64,000 bases of DNA, from contig NZ_SMKG01000015.1 of the NCBI RefSeq assembly GCF_004348525.1, forward strand, positions 1-64,000, in the 5' to 3' direction. The number at the start of each line of letters is the position of its first letter. Position 1 is the first letter of the stretch. The notes under the pieces are model-generated. The model was not told the DNA's origin and made no database searches. It was given only the letters and a program-made list of their open reading frames with translations. Made by a program: the position numbers and the translations under genes. This DNA comes from Micromonospora sp. 15K316. GTDB taxonomy: Bacteria > Actinomycetota > Actinomycetes > Mycobacteriales > Micromonosporaceae. Of the stretch, positions 16,694-24,985 are shown piece by piece.

Positions 16694-17953
16694 GTGACCG
16701 CCCGAGCCGTGACCGGTCCCGCCGTCGAGCAGGCGATCACCCGTCTCCACCAGGAGGAGTGGGCGCGGATGGTCGCCGGGCTCGCACGCCGTTTCGGCGA
16801 CCTCGACGTCGCCGAGGAGGCGGCGGCGGAGGCGTTCGTGGCGGCTGCCCAGCGATGGCCGCGTGAGGGAGTACCACCCAACCCCGGCGGTTGGCTCGCC
16901 ACCACCGCGACCCGCAAGGCGATCGATTATCTCCGTCGCGAGTCGCAGCGCGACGCCAAACACCAGGCGGCCCGGATCGTGTACGACGACACCCCACCCG
17001 CGCCGACCGGCCCGGTCGCGGACGACCGGCTCAGGCTGATCTTCACCTGCTGCCACCCGGCGCTCGCGTCGGAGGCCCGGGTGGCGCTCACCCTCCGCCT
17101 GCTCGGCGGCCTCACCGTCGCCGAGATCGCCCGCGCCTTCCTGGTGCCGGAGACCACGATGGCGCGACGGATCACGCGCGCCAAGGCGAAGATCAGAGCC
17201 GCGCGCATCCCCTACCGGGTGCCGTCGGCCGATGACCTCCGCGAGCGGCTCGCGGGCGTGCTCGCGGTCGTCTACCTCATCTTCAACGAGGGCTACCTCG
17301 CCGGCGAAGGCGACGACCCGCTCCGCGTCGACCTCACCGAAGAGGCGATCCGCCTCGGCCGCCTGCTCCGCACTCTCCTCCCCGGCAACGGCGAGGTCGT
17401 CGGTCTGCTGGCGCTGATGCTCCTCACCGACGCCCGACGGCCGGCGCGGGTGTCCCGCACCGGGGAGCTGGTCACCCTCGACGAGCAGGATCGTGGCGCA
17501 TGGGACCGCACCCTCATCACCGAGGGCACGGCGCTGGTCCGCGAGCGGATCGAGGCGGTGGCCGCCGGCGGGGACCCACCCGGGCGATACCAGCTGCAGG
17601 CCGCGATCAACATGGTCCACACGGATGCCCCCTCCGCCCGGGACACCGACTGGTCCACCATCGCCGCCCTCTACGGACGCCTGGTGCTGCTCGACCCCTC
17701 GCCGATCGTACGACTCAACCGGGCGGTCGCCGTCGCCGAAGTCGACGGGCCCGAGGTCGGGCTCGCCGAGACCGACCGGCTCGCCGAAGCCCTCGACGGC
17801 TACCACGCCTTCCACGCCGCGCGCGCCGACCTGCTGCGGCGACTCGGGCGTAGCGGCGAGTCGCGAGCGGCGTACGACCGGGCCATCGGTCTCGCCGGCA
17901 ACCCCGCGGAGCGGGCCTACCTCACCCGCCGCCGCGACCAGCTCGCCGGCTGA
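16694..17953 (+). CDS. ECF42 family RNA polymerase sigma factor
   Basis: The 419-residue protein has sigma region 2 (AEEAAAEAFVAAAQRWPREG, GWLATTATRKAIDYLRRE) and region 4 (LRLLGGLTVAEIARAFLV, ETTMARRITRAKAKIR) in the first 180 residues. The long C-terminal TPR-like domain is characteristic of ECF42 (VYLIFNEGYLAG, LQAAINMVHTDA, SPIVRLNRAVAVAE). ECF42 lacks a classical anti-sigma factor and the C-terminal domain is thought to control activity. The start is a GTG without an obvious SD site, the only start preceding region 2. It is paired with the upstream YCII gene. Confidence 0.9.
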   Translation: MTARAVTGPAVEQAITRLHQEEWARMVAGLARRFGDLDVAEEAAAEAFVAAAQRWPREGVPPNPGGWLATTATRKAIDYLRRESQRDAKHQAARIVYDDTPPAPTGPVADDRLRLIFTCCHPALASEARVALTLRLLGGLTVAEIARAFLVPETTMARRITRAKAKIRAARIPYRVPSADDLRERLAGVLAVVYLIFNEGYLAGEGDDPLRVDLTEEAIRLGRLLRTLLPGNGEVVGLLALMLLTDARRPARVSRTGELVTLDEQDRGAWDRTLITEGTALVRERIEAVAAGGDPPGRYQLQAAINMVHTDAPSARDTDWSTIAALYGRLVLLDPSPIVRLNRAVAVAEVDGPEVGLAETDRLAEALDGYHAFHAARADLLRRLGRSGESRAAYDRAIGLAGNPAERAYLTRRRDQLAG

Positions 17954-18061
17954 CCGGCACGTGCCGCCCGCCGATCCGGCGCCGTCCGCGGCAGAAGCGC
18001 GACCGGCATCGGCGTTCCGCCGGTACCCACATCGCTGCACCGCGCTTCGGCGCCTCGGCCG

Positions 18062-18493
18062 ATGAGTTGCTTGCCGCCGCCCAACGGCCAATTCCATCTG
18101 CGACGGGCGTGCCGACCTGCATGGCTGCACCTGCACTTCTTCGAGATGGCCGGCTTCGACCCGGAGCAGTCATACGGCTCGTGCCTGGTCCTCACCTCGG
18201 ACATCGAAGGACTCCACCGGGCCTTCGCCGCCGGAATGCGCGCGACGTACGGGAAGGTCCTGGTGTCCGGAACGCCACGGATGACCCGGCCCCGGCCGCG
18301 GAGAAACGCCGACGGGGTGACGGGGTTCAGCGTCGTCGATCCCGGCGGCAACTGGATCCGCGTCGTCCAGCAGGGCGACCCCGAACCCGCGCCCGCGGGG
18401 CGTCTGGCCACGGCTCTGGCGAACGCCGTCGTACGGGCCGACTCGAGGGGCGATGTCCGGCAGGCCGTCCTGGTGCGCCGAGCGCGACGGTGA
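18062..18493 (+). pseudogene. Remnant of a VOC/bleomycin-resistance-like gene
   Basis: The central part (LHLHFFEMAGFDPEQSYGS, AAGMRATYGKVLVSGTPRM, ADGVTGFSVVDPGGNWIRVV) matches bleomycin-resistance-type VOC proteins. The N-terminal 40 or so residues expected for the family are replaced by unrelated Pro/Arg-rich sequence. The C-terminal helix breaks off after ADSRGDVRQA into an arginine-rich frame. I read it as a decayed gene; a shortened functional protein cannot be excluded. It abuts another remnant on the opposite strand. Confidence 0.6.
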
Positions 18494-18707
18494 GTCCCTC
18501 GTCGGCCGCCACGACAACACCGTCGAACTGCGTCCGTGCGGCGGCCACGGAAACGGTTCGGTCGTCGCCCGGCCAGAAGTGGGTGAGCATGAGCCGGTCG
18601 AGCACCAGCCGGTGGCCGTCCCAGTCGACGGCGAAACCGCTGCACGCGCGTCCCGGCTCCGGAACGGTGGCGCAACTGCCGAGCACGGTGACCTGTCGCA
18701 CCGGCAC
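18470..18707 (-). pseudogene. MBL-fold hydrolase with large internal deletion
   Basis: The N-terminus (QVTVLGSCATVPEPGRACS, FAVDWDGHRLVLD) is that of RNase Z-like metallo-beta-lactamase proteins. It runs directly into what looks like their extreme C-terminus (LMLTHFWPGDDRTVSVAAA, FDGVVVAADEGLTVAL). The middle, including the HxHxDH metal motif, is absent, an in-frame loss of roughly 180 residues judged from family size. The product cannot be catalytic. The downstream frame becomes Arg/Pro-rich. Confidence 0.6.
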
Positions 18708-18754
18708 ATGGTGGCAGACCTCGCGGGCGCCTCCACGTGTCGCGCCGGCGGTTC

Positions 18755-18794
18755 GGCAGGGGTTGGCCTCGGGTGTGCCCGGCCAACCCCTGCC
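18755..18794 (-). terminator. Hairpin terminator of the SWIM/DUF6493 operon
   Basis: Perfect 14-base arms (GGCAGGGGTTGGCC and GGCCAACCCCTGCC) with a 12-base loop lie 18 bases past the stop of the DUF6493 gene. Confidence 0.7.
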
Positions 18795-18812
18795 GGCGAC
18801 TCGCCTGCCGGG

Positions 18813-21347
18813 TCAGGTCGCCAGGGCGGTGGCGAGCCGGCGGGCCTCGGTCACCAGCCGGCTACCGCCGCCGCGCGCCACCACGTCGGGCAGCCCCGGG
18901 ACCTCGATGCGTACGCCGGTCGCGCCGGCCGTCTCGGCGGCCAGGGTGAGCAGGTCGGCTGTGCCGCGCGCGGGCGTCGGCGCGGCCAGCAACGGCGGCA
19001 CCGCCGCGGCGAGCAGCCGCCACACAGTCAGCCGGGCCCCGGCCGCGACCGCGTCCCGCAGCGGCGGCACCGCCCGGGTCAGGGTCACCTGGCCGTCGGC
19101 CGCCAGCGCGCCGAGCTGACCGCCGACACCCGGGGCGTCCAGGTCACCGGCGGCGAGCGTCAGCAGCGCGTCGACTGCGGCGGCCCGGTCCACCTCGTGC
19201 CGGGCGCACAACCCGTAGGCCAGCGCCAGGTCGAGCGCGGGGCTGCCGGCGCCGGTGCACTCGGCCAGCATCGGCAGGACGGTGGCGCCCTCCCGGAGGT
19301 TCTCCTGCGCGGCCATGGCGATCCCGGGTAGCAGGTGGGCGGCGACGAGGCCCCGGTGTCCCGGCAACAGCGCCGGCCACAGGTCGCGGTGGCCGGCGTG
19401 CCGCTGCCCGATCTGGGGCGCGGGCACGGTGAGCAGCCCGAGCGGGTCCGCGACGCCGTCCGGGGGGACGCCAGCGACAAGGGTGCGCCGCAGGGGTAAC
19501 CGGTCGTAGCCGTAGTAGTAGCTGCTCCCCCGGTCTCGTCGGCCGATCGTCACCACCTGCTGCACCGGCGCCGGCAGGGCGTCCCCGCGCAGCCAGCTGG
19601 CGAGTTCGTCGCCCGCCGGCGTGCCGAGCGCGGCAGCGCGGACCGCCAGCGTCTCGTCGACGCCGGCCGGTAGCCGCAGCAGGGCCTGGGTGAGGTCCCA
19701 CCGCCAGACCGGGCGGTCGCCGAGGAAGGCCAGCCGTTCGTAGAGCGCAGTCGGGTCGATGGCCCCGGTGCTCGACGTCGGGGCGGCCAGGAGTCCCGGG
19801 TCGTGCCGACCGTCCAGCCGCTGCCCGATCTCCGCGAGCCGGGCGCAGTACACCAACGTGAGCGCGGACTGCCGGGGCGGCTCCACGGCCGGGCGGCCCC
19901 GGAAGGGACGCGGCGCTCGGGTCAGCGAGTCGCTGAGGATGCCGGACCATTGGTCGCGGCGGGTGGCCGCCTCGGCCGGCGCGGCAGCGGCGAGCAGGAC
20001 GCCGTGCAGCTGGACCGGCAGGTTGTACACCGCCCACGGGTGGTCGTAGGCACCCACCTGCTCGCGCTGCAGCAGGGGCAGCAGCACGGCGGCCATCCGG
20101 TCGCGGTCGGTGGTGGCCAGCCGGACCAGCCCGTCGAGGACGCGCTCCACCGCGGGCGAGGACCGCCGGTGCGCGAGCAGCGCGGACACCTCTTCGATCA
20201 GTTCGTCCACATCGGTGATCGGAGGTGGCGCGGGCGCGGGCGGGACCGGCGACGGCAGTTCGTCGCGGGCCGTCGTCACGGTGACCGTGGCGACAGGCTG
20301 GTGACCGTGCCGCTGCGCCAGGGCCACCGCCCGGTCGCGCAGGTCGGCCGCGGGGTGCTCGGCGCCCACGGCGAGGACCTCGGCGATCTGCGCGGCCCGG
20401 TCCGGCCGCTGCCGGGCAACCCGGTCGAGCCAGGTCAGCTGCGTCCGGACGAGACCCTTTTCCGGTCTGGTGAGAACGGTCCGGGCGGCGTCGAGGATAG
20501 CCTCCAGCTCGACGGTCTCCCCGAGGCCCTGCAAGGTCCGCTGGGCCAGCGTGGCCACCGGGCCGGGCGCATCGGCGAGCAACCGCAGGTACGGGGCCGA
20601 CCGGCTCAACGCCTCCGCCGGGGTGGGCGCCAGCAGGTCGTGCAGGGCCAGGAACGGTCGCAACGCGACCGGCCGGTCTCCGCGCAGCAGCCGTCCGAGC
20701 ACCCCGTCCAGCAGCACCGACCGGTCGATCCGCCCCTCCTCGGCGAGGGCGGCGAGCGCCTGCGGCACCAGCTGCCGCTCGTAGGGGGACGTCAGCCCGA
20801 TTCCGTCGACCTCGAAGAGCCGGGGCAGCAGCACGTCGAGGAACGGGTCGACGCGGAGCCGGTCGGCCAGCGGGGCGAGTTCCCGCGGGTTGTTCCGCCA
20901 CCACATCGCGTACGCCCAACCGGAGACGAACGCATCCGTCGTCGGCGGCGCGGCCCGCTCGGCCAGCAGCATGGCCTCGACGAAGAGCCAGTTCTCCCAC
21001 GGCCGGGTTCGTTGCAGCCGGTCGGCCAGCTTGTACGCGAGGTCGGCCAGCCAGGTGACGCCCCGCTGCCGGGCCATGACGATCACCGGTTCGCAGTCGG
21101 CGTCGCGCAGGATGACCGACCGGCGGCCGAGCAGCGCCGCGGCCTTCGTGGCGGTGCTGAACGTGCCCACGGCGGCCACCGCCAGAGCGGTAGCTTCCTT
21201 CCCCGACCACCAGTTGTCGCGTCGGCGCCGCACGTGAGCCATGAGCTCGTCGCCGAGCGTCCGCCGGGCCGGTTCGTCCAGCCCGGACAGCATCGACTGG
21301 ACGACGGGGACGTCGCCGCGGCTCAGAGGGCCGAAGATCTTGTTCAC
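18813..21347 (-). CDS. DUF6493 family large alpha-helical protein
   Basis: The 844-residue protein has no signal peptide or membrane span. It consists of helical repeats rich in Leu, Ala, Arg and Trp (for example WWRNNPRELAPLADRL, PENWLFVEAML-like turns), which fits the DUF6493 family. I chose the GTG at 21347 because it overlaps the stop of the SWIM gene (GTGA) and the sequence before it is Pro/Gly noise. DUF6493 genes regularly follow a SWIM zinc-finger gene, so the two proteins probably act together. The biochemical role is unknown; HEAT-like scaffolding is one possibility. Confidence 0.78.
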   Translation of the reverse strand: MNKIFGPLSRGDVPVVQSMLSGLDEPARRTLGDELMAHVRRRRDNWWSGKEATALAVAAVGTFSTATKAAALLGRRSVILRDADCEPVIVMARQRGVTWLADLAYKLADRLQRTRPWENWLFVEAMLLAERAAPPTTDAFVSGWAYAMWWRNNPRELAPLADRLRVDPFLDVLLPRLFEVDGIGLTSPYERQLVPQALAALAEEGRIDRSVLLDGVLGRLLRGDRPVALRPFLALHDLLAPTPAEALSRSAPYLRLLADAPGPVATLAQRTLQGLGETVELEAILDAARTVLTRPEKGLVRTQLTWLDRVARQRPDRAAQIAEVLAVGAEHPAADLRDRAVALAQRHGHQPVATVTVTTARDELPSPVPPAPAPPPITDVDELIEEVSALLAHRRSSPAVERVLDGLVRLATTDRDRMAAVLLPLLQREQVGAYDHPWAVYNLPVQLHGVLLAAAAPAEAATRRDQWSGILSDSLTRAPRPFRGRPAVEPPRQSALTLVYCARLAEIGQRLDGRHDPGLLAAPTSSTGAIDPTALYERLAFLGDRPVWRWDLTQALLRLPAGVDETLAVRAAALGTPAGDELASWLRGDALPAPVQQVVTIGRRDRGSSYYYGYDRLPLRRTLVAGVPPDGVADPLGLLTVPAPQIGQRHAGHRDLWPALLPGHRGLVAAHLLPGIAMAAQENLREGATVLPMLAECTGAGSPALDLALAYGLCARHEVDRAAAVDALLTLAAGDLDAPGVGGQLGALAADGQVTLTRAVPPLRDAVAAGARLTVWRLLAAAVPPLLAAPTPARGTADLLTLAAETAGATGVRIEVPGLPDVVARGGGSRLVTEARRLATALAT

Positions 21348-22678
21348 GCCGGCACCTCCGCCGGCGCCGTCGCCAGGGACACCGCGAGGGCGTGCTTGCA
21401 CGGTCCACGTTGTCCCTGGTGCCGCGCCCACCATCGACAGGAGCAGGTGAGGCTCCCGTCGGGCAGCCGGCGTACCCGGTACTCCTCGTCGCCGCTGCGA
21501 ACCGTGGCGTGCTCGCCGTCGCGGCGGACGGCGCCCTGCTCGATCAGCGTCCGTGCGCCGACCAGGCGCGGGTTGTCCCGCTCGGCCCGGCCCGCGTCGT
21601 ACGGCATCACCCGGTGGAAGTACGCGCCCTCGGCGACGTCGTAACCGACCCGCCCGGCCGTACCGAGCTGAGCCAGGGCGGCGCGAACCCGATCGTCGGG
21701 CAGTCCTGCCGCGTCGGCCAGCGCGGCGACGTCGATCGTCGGGTCCCAGGAGAGCAGGGCGCCCACCATCTGCGCGTCGTCGATCACCTCGTCGGCGGCG
21801 AGCGCGAGCAGAGCGGCTCCCTCACCGGAGAAGCCCCGGTACGGCTCGGGAGAGAGGGTCAGCGACAGCCGCGTCGCCCCGGTGTCCAGCTCCCACGTGC
21901 TCGGGGCGGCCGGCGAGCCGGCGCGTACCGCAGGCCCGTACACCCGCAGGGTGCGGGCGTGCCGCACCAGTCCGCGCAGCGCCGCGAGCCGTCCCGCGCC
22001 GGCCAGGCAGACGGCGCCCGGTGCGGGCCGGGAGGTCAGCCGGAGGGTACGCCCGGCCGGCAGCGCCCACAGCACCGAGCGGTCGCCGGCGCCGGGCAGC
22101 CGGCGCAGGAACGCGGCCGCCTCGGCGGCGGGAATCTCGGCGCGGGGTTCGAACCCGGCGGTGAGCACGTGCACCTCGGCGAAGCCGCGCAGCCAGCGTC
22201 CCGGCAGCGGCACCTTCCGCTCGACCACCGCCCCGTCGATGGTGGAGACGGTGAGGTCGTCCGGGCCGACGGCCATGTGCAGGGGCTCGATCCCCCCGAC
22301 CCGGGCGAGCGCCTCCCGCAGCGGCGGGTTGACGTCGACGTTGGTGCTCCCGTGCCCGACGATGTCGCCGTCGAAGCCGGTCGGACCCACATCCATCCGG
22401 GCGTAGACACCGCAGCAACCGGAGAAGGACTCGAAGCGCAGCCGGTCCCGACTGCCGGTGACCACCGGGTCGAGGCTGGCCGGACTGACCGGCTGGTGGT
22501 AGCGGGTGCGGGCCACCTCGGCGACGGCGAGGAGGCCGGCGGCGGCCGCCCCGGGGGCGGTGAGGAACCCGGAGAAGAAACGCGGATTGGCCTCCGGGCC
22601 GCCGCAGGTCTGCAGGTCGAGGCCGGCGGCGCCGAGCGCGGACGGCTGAAGGTATCGGTACGTCTGGACGGCGTTCAC
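21344..22678 (-). CDS. SWIM zinc finger family protein
   Basis: The 444-residue protein ends in a SWIM zinc finger (LTCSCRWWARHQGQRGPCKH: two Cys, then Cys-x-His), a fold that binds DNA or protein partners. The rest is a conserved region seen in actinobacterial SWIM proteins (TYRYLQPSALG, FSGCCGVYARMDVG, GHGSTNVDVN). A TACGGT box lies 7 bases before the GTG at 22678, so the message is probably leaderless; this decides the start over an ATG 30 bases upstream. It is translationally coupled to the DUF6493 gene. Confidence 0.82.
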   Translation of the reverse strand: MNAVQTYRYLQPSALGAAGLDLQTCGGPEANPRFFSGFLTAPGAAAAGLLAVAEVARTRYHQPVSPASLDPVVTGSRDRLRFESFSGCCGVYARMDVGPTGFDGDIVGHGSTNVDVNPPLREALARVGGIEPLHMAVGPDDLTVSTIDGAVVERKVPLPGRWLRGFAEVHVLTAGFEPRAEIPAAEAAAFLRRLPGAGDRSVLWALPAGRTLRLTSRPAPGAVCLAGAGRLAALRGLVRHARTLRVYGPAVRAGSPAAPSTWELDTGATRLSLTLSPEPYRGFSGEGAALLALAADEVIDDAQMVGALLSWDPTIDVAALADAAGLPDDRVRAALAQLGTAGRVGYDVAEGAYFHRVMPYDAGRAERDNPRLVGARTLIEQGAVRRDGEHATVRSGDEEYRVRRLPDGSLTCSCRWWARHQGQRGPCKHALAVSLATAPAEVPA

Positions 22679-22918
22679 GGGGCACACCGTAGGGCGACCG
22701 ACCGACATCGCGTTCGAGGAACAGCAGGGGCCGGGCTGCCGGTACGGATCAGCGCTGGTGGAGAGCGCGGGAGGTGGCCCGCGCCCGGGGCAGGGCCCGG
22801 ACGCGGGGCTGTCGTCACCGGACCCGGGCTCCCGCGGCGACGGCGTACGGCAGCGCCCTGCGGGCGCACCGGCGCGGTTGGCGCCAGGCGGGAACGGTGG
22901 CGCGGACGGCGGCTACGA

Positions 22919-23755
22919 CTACTCTCCCTCGTCGTAGCCGACGGACTCGCTCACCGCTCGCCACTTGGCGTCGGACGCCGCGAGGTTCTCGGCCGCGGCT
23001 CGTGCGACCGCGACCGCGTCGGATCCGAGCAGCAGGCGCAGCGGCGGGTCCGGGGCCTCGGTGATGTCCATGATGACCTGTGCGACCCGTGCGGGATCGC
23101 CCGGCTGCCTGCCGTTCGCGGCCCGCATCCGGGCGACAGTGGGTTCGATGACGGGCTTGTAGGGGTCGCTGATGGGATGCATGGTCATCGAGGAGCCGGC
23201 CCAGTTCGTCCGCATACCGCCGGGCTCGGCGACCGTGACCTTGATCCCGAAGGAGGCCACCTCCTTGGCGAGAACCTCGGAGAACCCGCCGACGGCCCAC
23301 TTGGACGCCTGGTAGGGACCCAGGCCCGGGCCGCCCACCCGGCCACCGACGGAGGAGATCTGGATGATGTGGCCGTGGCCCTGTTCGCGCAGGACGGGCA
23401 GCGCGGCGCGGGTCATGTTGACCACGCCGTAGAAGTTCGCGTCGACCTGAGCGCGGAACTCGTCCTCGGGCATGTCCTCGATGGAAGCCACGTCGGCGTA
23501 ACCGGCGTTGTTCACCACGACGTCCAGGTGTCCGAACGCCTCGACCGCCTCCCGTACGACACCGCGCGCGGCGGCGGGATCGGTCACGTCTAGCGCCAGC
23601 GCACGGACCCGCTCGCCGTGGCGTTCGACGAGGTCGTTGAGCTGCTCGGGACGTCTGGTGGTCGCCACCAGACAGTTACCGGCCGCCAGGACCGCCTCGG
23701 CGAGCTCGCGGCCCAGCCCTTGCGAGCTTCCCGTGATCAACCACGTCCTGCTCAT
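22919..23755 (-). CDS. SDR family oxidoreductase
   Basis: This 278-residue classical SDR has TGSSQGLGRELAEAVL near the start, NNAGYADVASIEDM, catalytic Ser in QISSVGGRVGG and an intact YQASK pair. It closely resembles the other classical SDR in the window at 12864-13724 in its C-terminal layout (APDPPLRLLLGS). The ATG at 23755 has a GAGGAAGG SD site. Two perfect operator-like palindromes lie about 150-200 bases upstream, but the regulator gene that should bind them is ruined. Confidence 0.88.
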   Translation of the reverse strand: MSRTWLITGSSQGLGRELAEAVLAAGNCLVATTRRPEQLNDLVERHGERVRALALDVTDPAAARGVVREAVEAFGHLDVVVNNAGYADVASIEDMPEDEFRAQVDANFYGVVNMTRAALPVLREQGHGHIIQISSVGGRVGGPGLGPYQASKWAVGGFSEVLAKEVASFGIKVTVAEPGGMRTNWAGSSMTMHPISDPYKPVIEPTVARMRAANGRQPGDPARVAQVIMDITEAPDPPLRLLLGSDAVAVARAAAENLAASDAKWRAVSESVGYDEGE

Positions 23756-23904
23756 CGGGTACCCCTTCCTCGTGACCGAAGTCCCGTCGACAGCGGCGAT
23801 CGGGGCACACGCGGGAGTCGTGAACTCGAACCGGTCACCGGAGCACGCTTGCCGGTTGGTCGCAGATCCACGGGACTCCCCCATGCCCCTTCCTCAGCTG
23901 CGGC

Positions 23905-23952
23905 GTCTACGGTCGTAGACTCGGCTGAGCTCGCTAGTCTACGCACGTAGAC
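23905..23952. promoter_or_regulatory. Two GTCTACG-NN-CGTAGAC operators
   Basis: GTCTACGGTCGTAGAC at 23905-23920 and GTCTACGCACGTAGAC at 23937-23952 have identical 7-base arms and are 32 bases centre to centre, three helical turns. They lie between the SDR gene and a decayed TetR gene and are typical TetR-family sites. Confidence 0.75.
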
Positions 23953-23969
23953 GTGACGGTGGATCCGCA

Positions 23970-24085
23970 ATGACCCGGCGCCGGCCCACGACGGCACGAG
24001 GCCGGCCGCGAGGCGGTCCCGAGCTCGACGGCGGAGGCGCCCACGACGTCTCGGTACGCCGCCGGGATGCGAGAGATCGCCGGGC
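23970..24085 (+). pseudogene. Decayed TetR regulator gene fragment
   Basis: An ATG at 23970 opens MTRRRPTTARGRPRGGPELD, a typical TetR-protein N-terminus. The frame then loses sense. In the next frame RYAAGMREIAGRVPG follows, which resembles the first half of a TetR helix-turn-helix (ATSMREIAARVGV type). Nothing recognisable continues. I infer deletion plus frameshift of the regulator that once used the two palindromes just upstream. Confidence 0.5.
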
Positions 24086-24142
24086 GTGTGCCGGGGCGTC
24101 CCGATGCCCGTCGACCCCGGATCTACGAGCGGTGAGGTCTGG

Positions 24143-24772
24143 TCATTCCGCGCGGTGCACCTGCGGCTCGGGCCCCTCGAGAGGAGTCCGCCCGGGTGCG
24201 CGCATCCCGTCGAGCAGGATGGTGACGACCCGCCGCCACCCGTCGGGTCCCGCGTCGACACCGAGGCAGTGGTCGGTGTCCAGAGCCGCGCGCGAGCAGA
24301 TCAGGATGTCAGCCCAGGTCACGTCCGCACGCAGGGAACCAGCCGCGTGCGCCCGATCGGTCAGCCGGATGACGACGTCCTGGAGCGCGATGGTCCGCTG
24401 CGCGAGCTCGGGCGACGACGGGCCGTCGCAGGCCGCGGTGACCTCGGCGAGCCCGCGGCTGTCCCGGTGCGCCCCGGCCAGATCCATCACGAACTCGGTC
24501 AGCCCGTCCCACGGGTCCGGTCGCTTGAGGCACACCTCCGCGGTGTCCAACAACTCGTCGTAGAGGCCGAGCACGACGTAGTCGAGCAGCGCCTCCTTGG
24601 TGCCGAAGCGCCGGTAGAGCGTGCCCACCCCGACGCCCGCCGCCTTCGCGATGTCGAGGGACGAGACGTCGAGCCCGCGGGCCGCGATCGCCTCGCGCGT
24701 CGCGATGATCAGTTGGCGTCGGTTGTGCCGCGCGTCCGCCCGGGTGCCCGGCACGGGGTCCAGGTCAGGCAT
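24143..24772 (-). CDS. TetR family regulator of the MFS/SDR module
   Basis: The 209-residue protein has a TetR DNA-binding domain (NRRQLIIATREAIAARGLDV, IAKAAGVGVGTLYRRFGTKE, about residues 18-62) and a C-terminal domain with LLDGMRAPG near its end, as in SbtR-type regulators. The ATG at 24772 is preceded 19 bases upstream by a palindrome CGGACG-N5-CGTCCG. Two further copies lie ahead of the SDR-MFS genes transcribed toward it. It probably represses itself and that operon. Confidence 0.87.
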   Translation of the reverse strand: MPDLDPVPGTRADARHNRRQLIIATREAIAARGLDVSSLDIAKAAGVGVGTLYRRFGTKEALLDYVVLGLYDELLDTAEVCLKRPDPWDGLTEFVMDLAGAHRDSRGLAEVTAACDGPSSPELAQRTIALQDVVIRLTDRAHAAGSLRADVTWADILICSRAALDTDHCLGVDAGPDGWRRVVTILLDGMRAPGRTPLEGPEPQVHRAE

Positions 24773-24791
24773 CCTGGAAGCGTACCACAAG

Positions 24792-24808
24792 CGGACGGCA
24801 TCCGTCCG
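24792..24808. promoter_or_regulatory. TetR autoregulatory operator
   Basis: CGGACGGCATCCGTCCG has 7-base arms around CAT and lies just upstream of the TetR start. It matches two sites near 27500-27554. Confidence 0.7.
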
Positions 24809-24905
24809 ATTACCCTCCGAGCACGGCACCCAGGTAGACCGATCGTCGCGGCGGCTCGCCCCGGCCGCCTCGGTCCCTTGCTCGCCCTGAGCGGCGGCGG
24901 GTGCG

Positions 24906-24945
24906 CACGTCGGCTCCCGGCCGAGAAAGGGCGGGAGCCGACGTG
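24906..24945 (-). terminator. Hairpin terminator of the SDR-MFS operon
   Basis: Perfect 14-base arms (CACGTCGGCTCCCG and CGGGAGCCGACGTG) with a 12-base loop lie 40 bases past the MFS stop. Confidence 0.7.
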
Positions 24946-24985
24946 GCGACGCCGGTCAGCCCGCCGCCCCTTCACGGCAGCGGGC

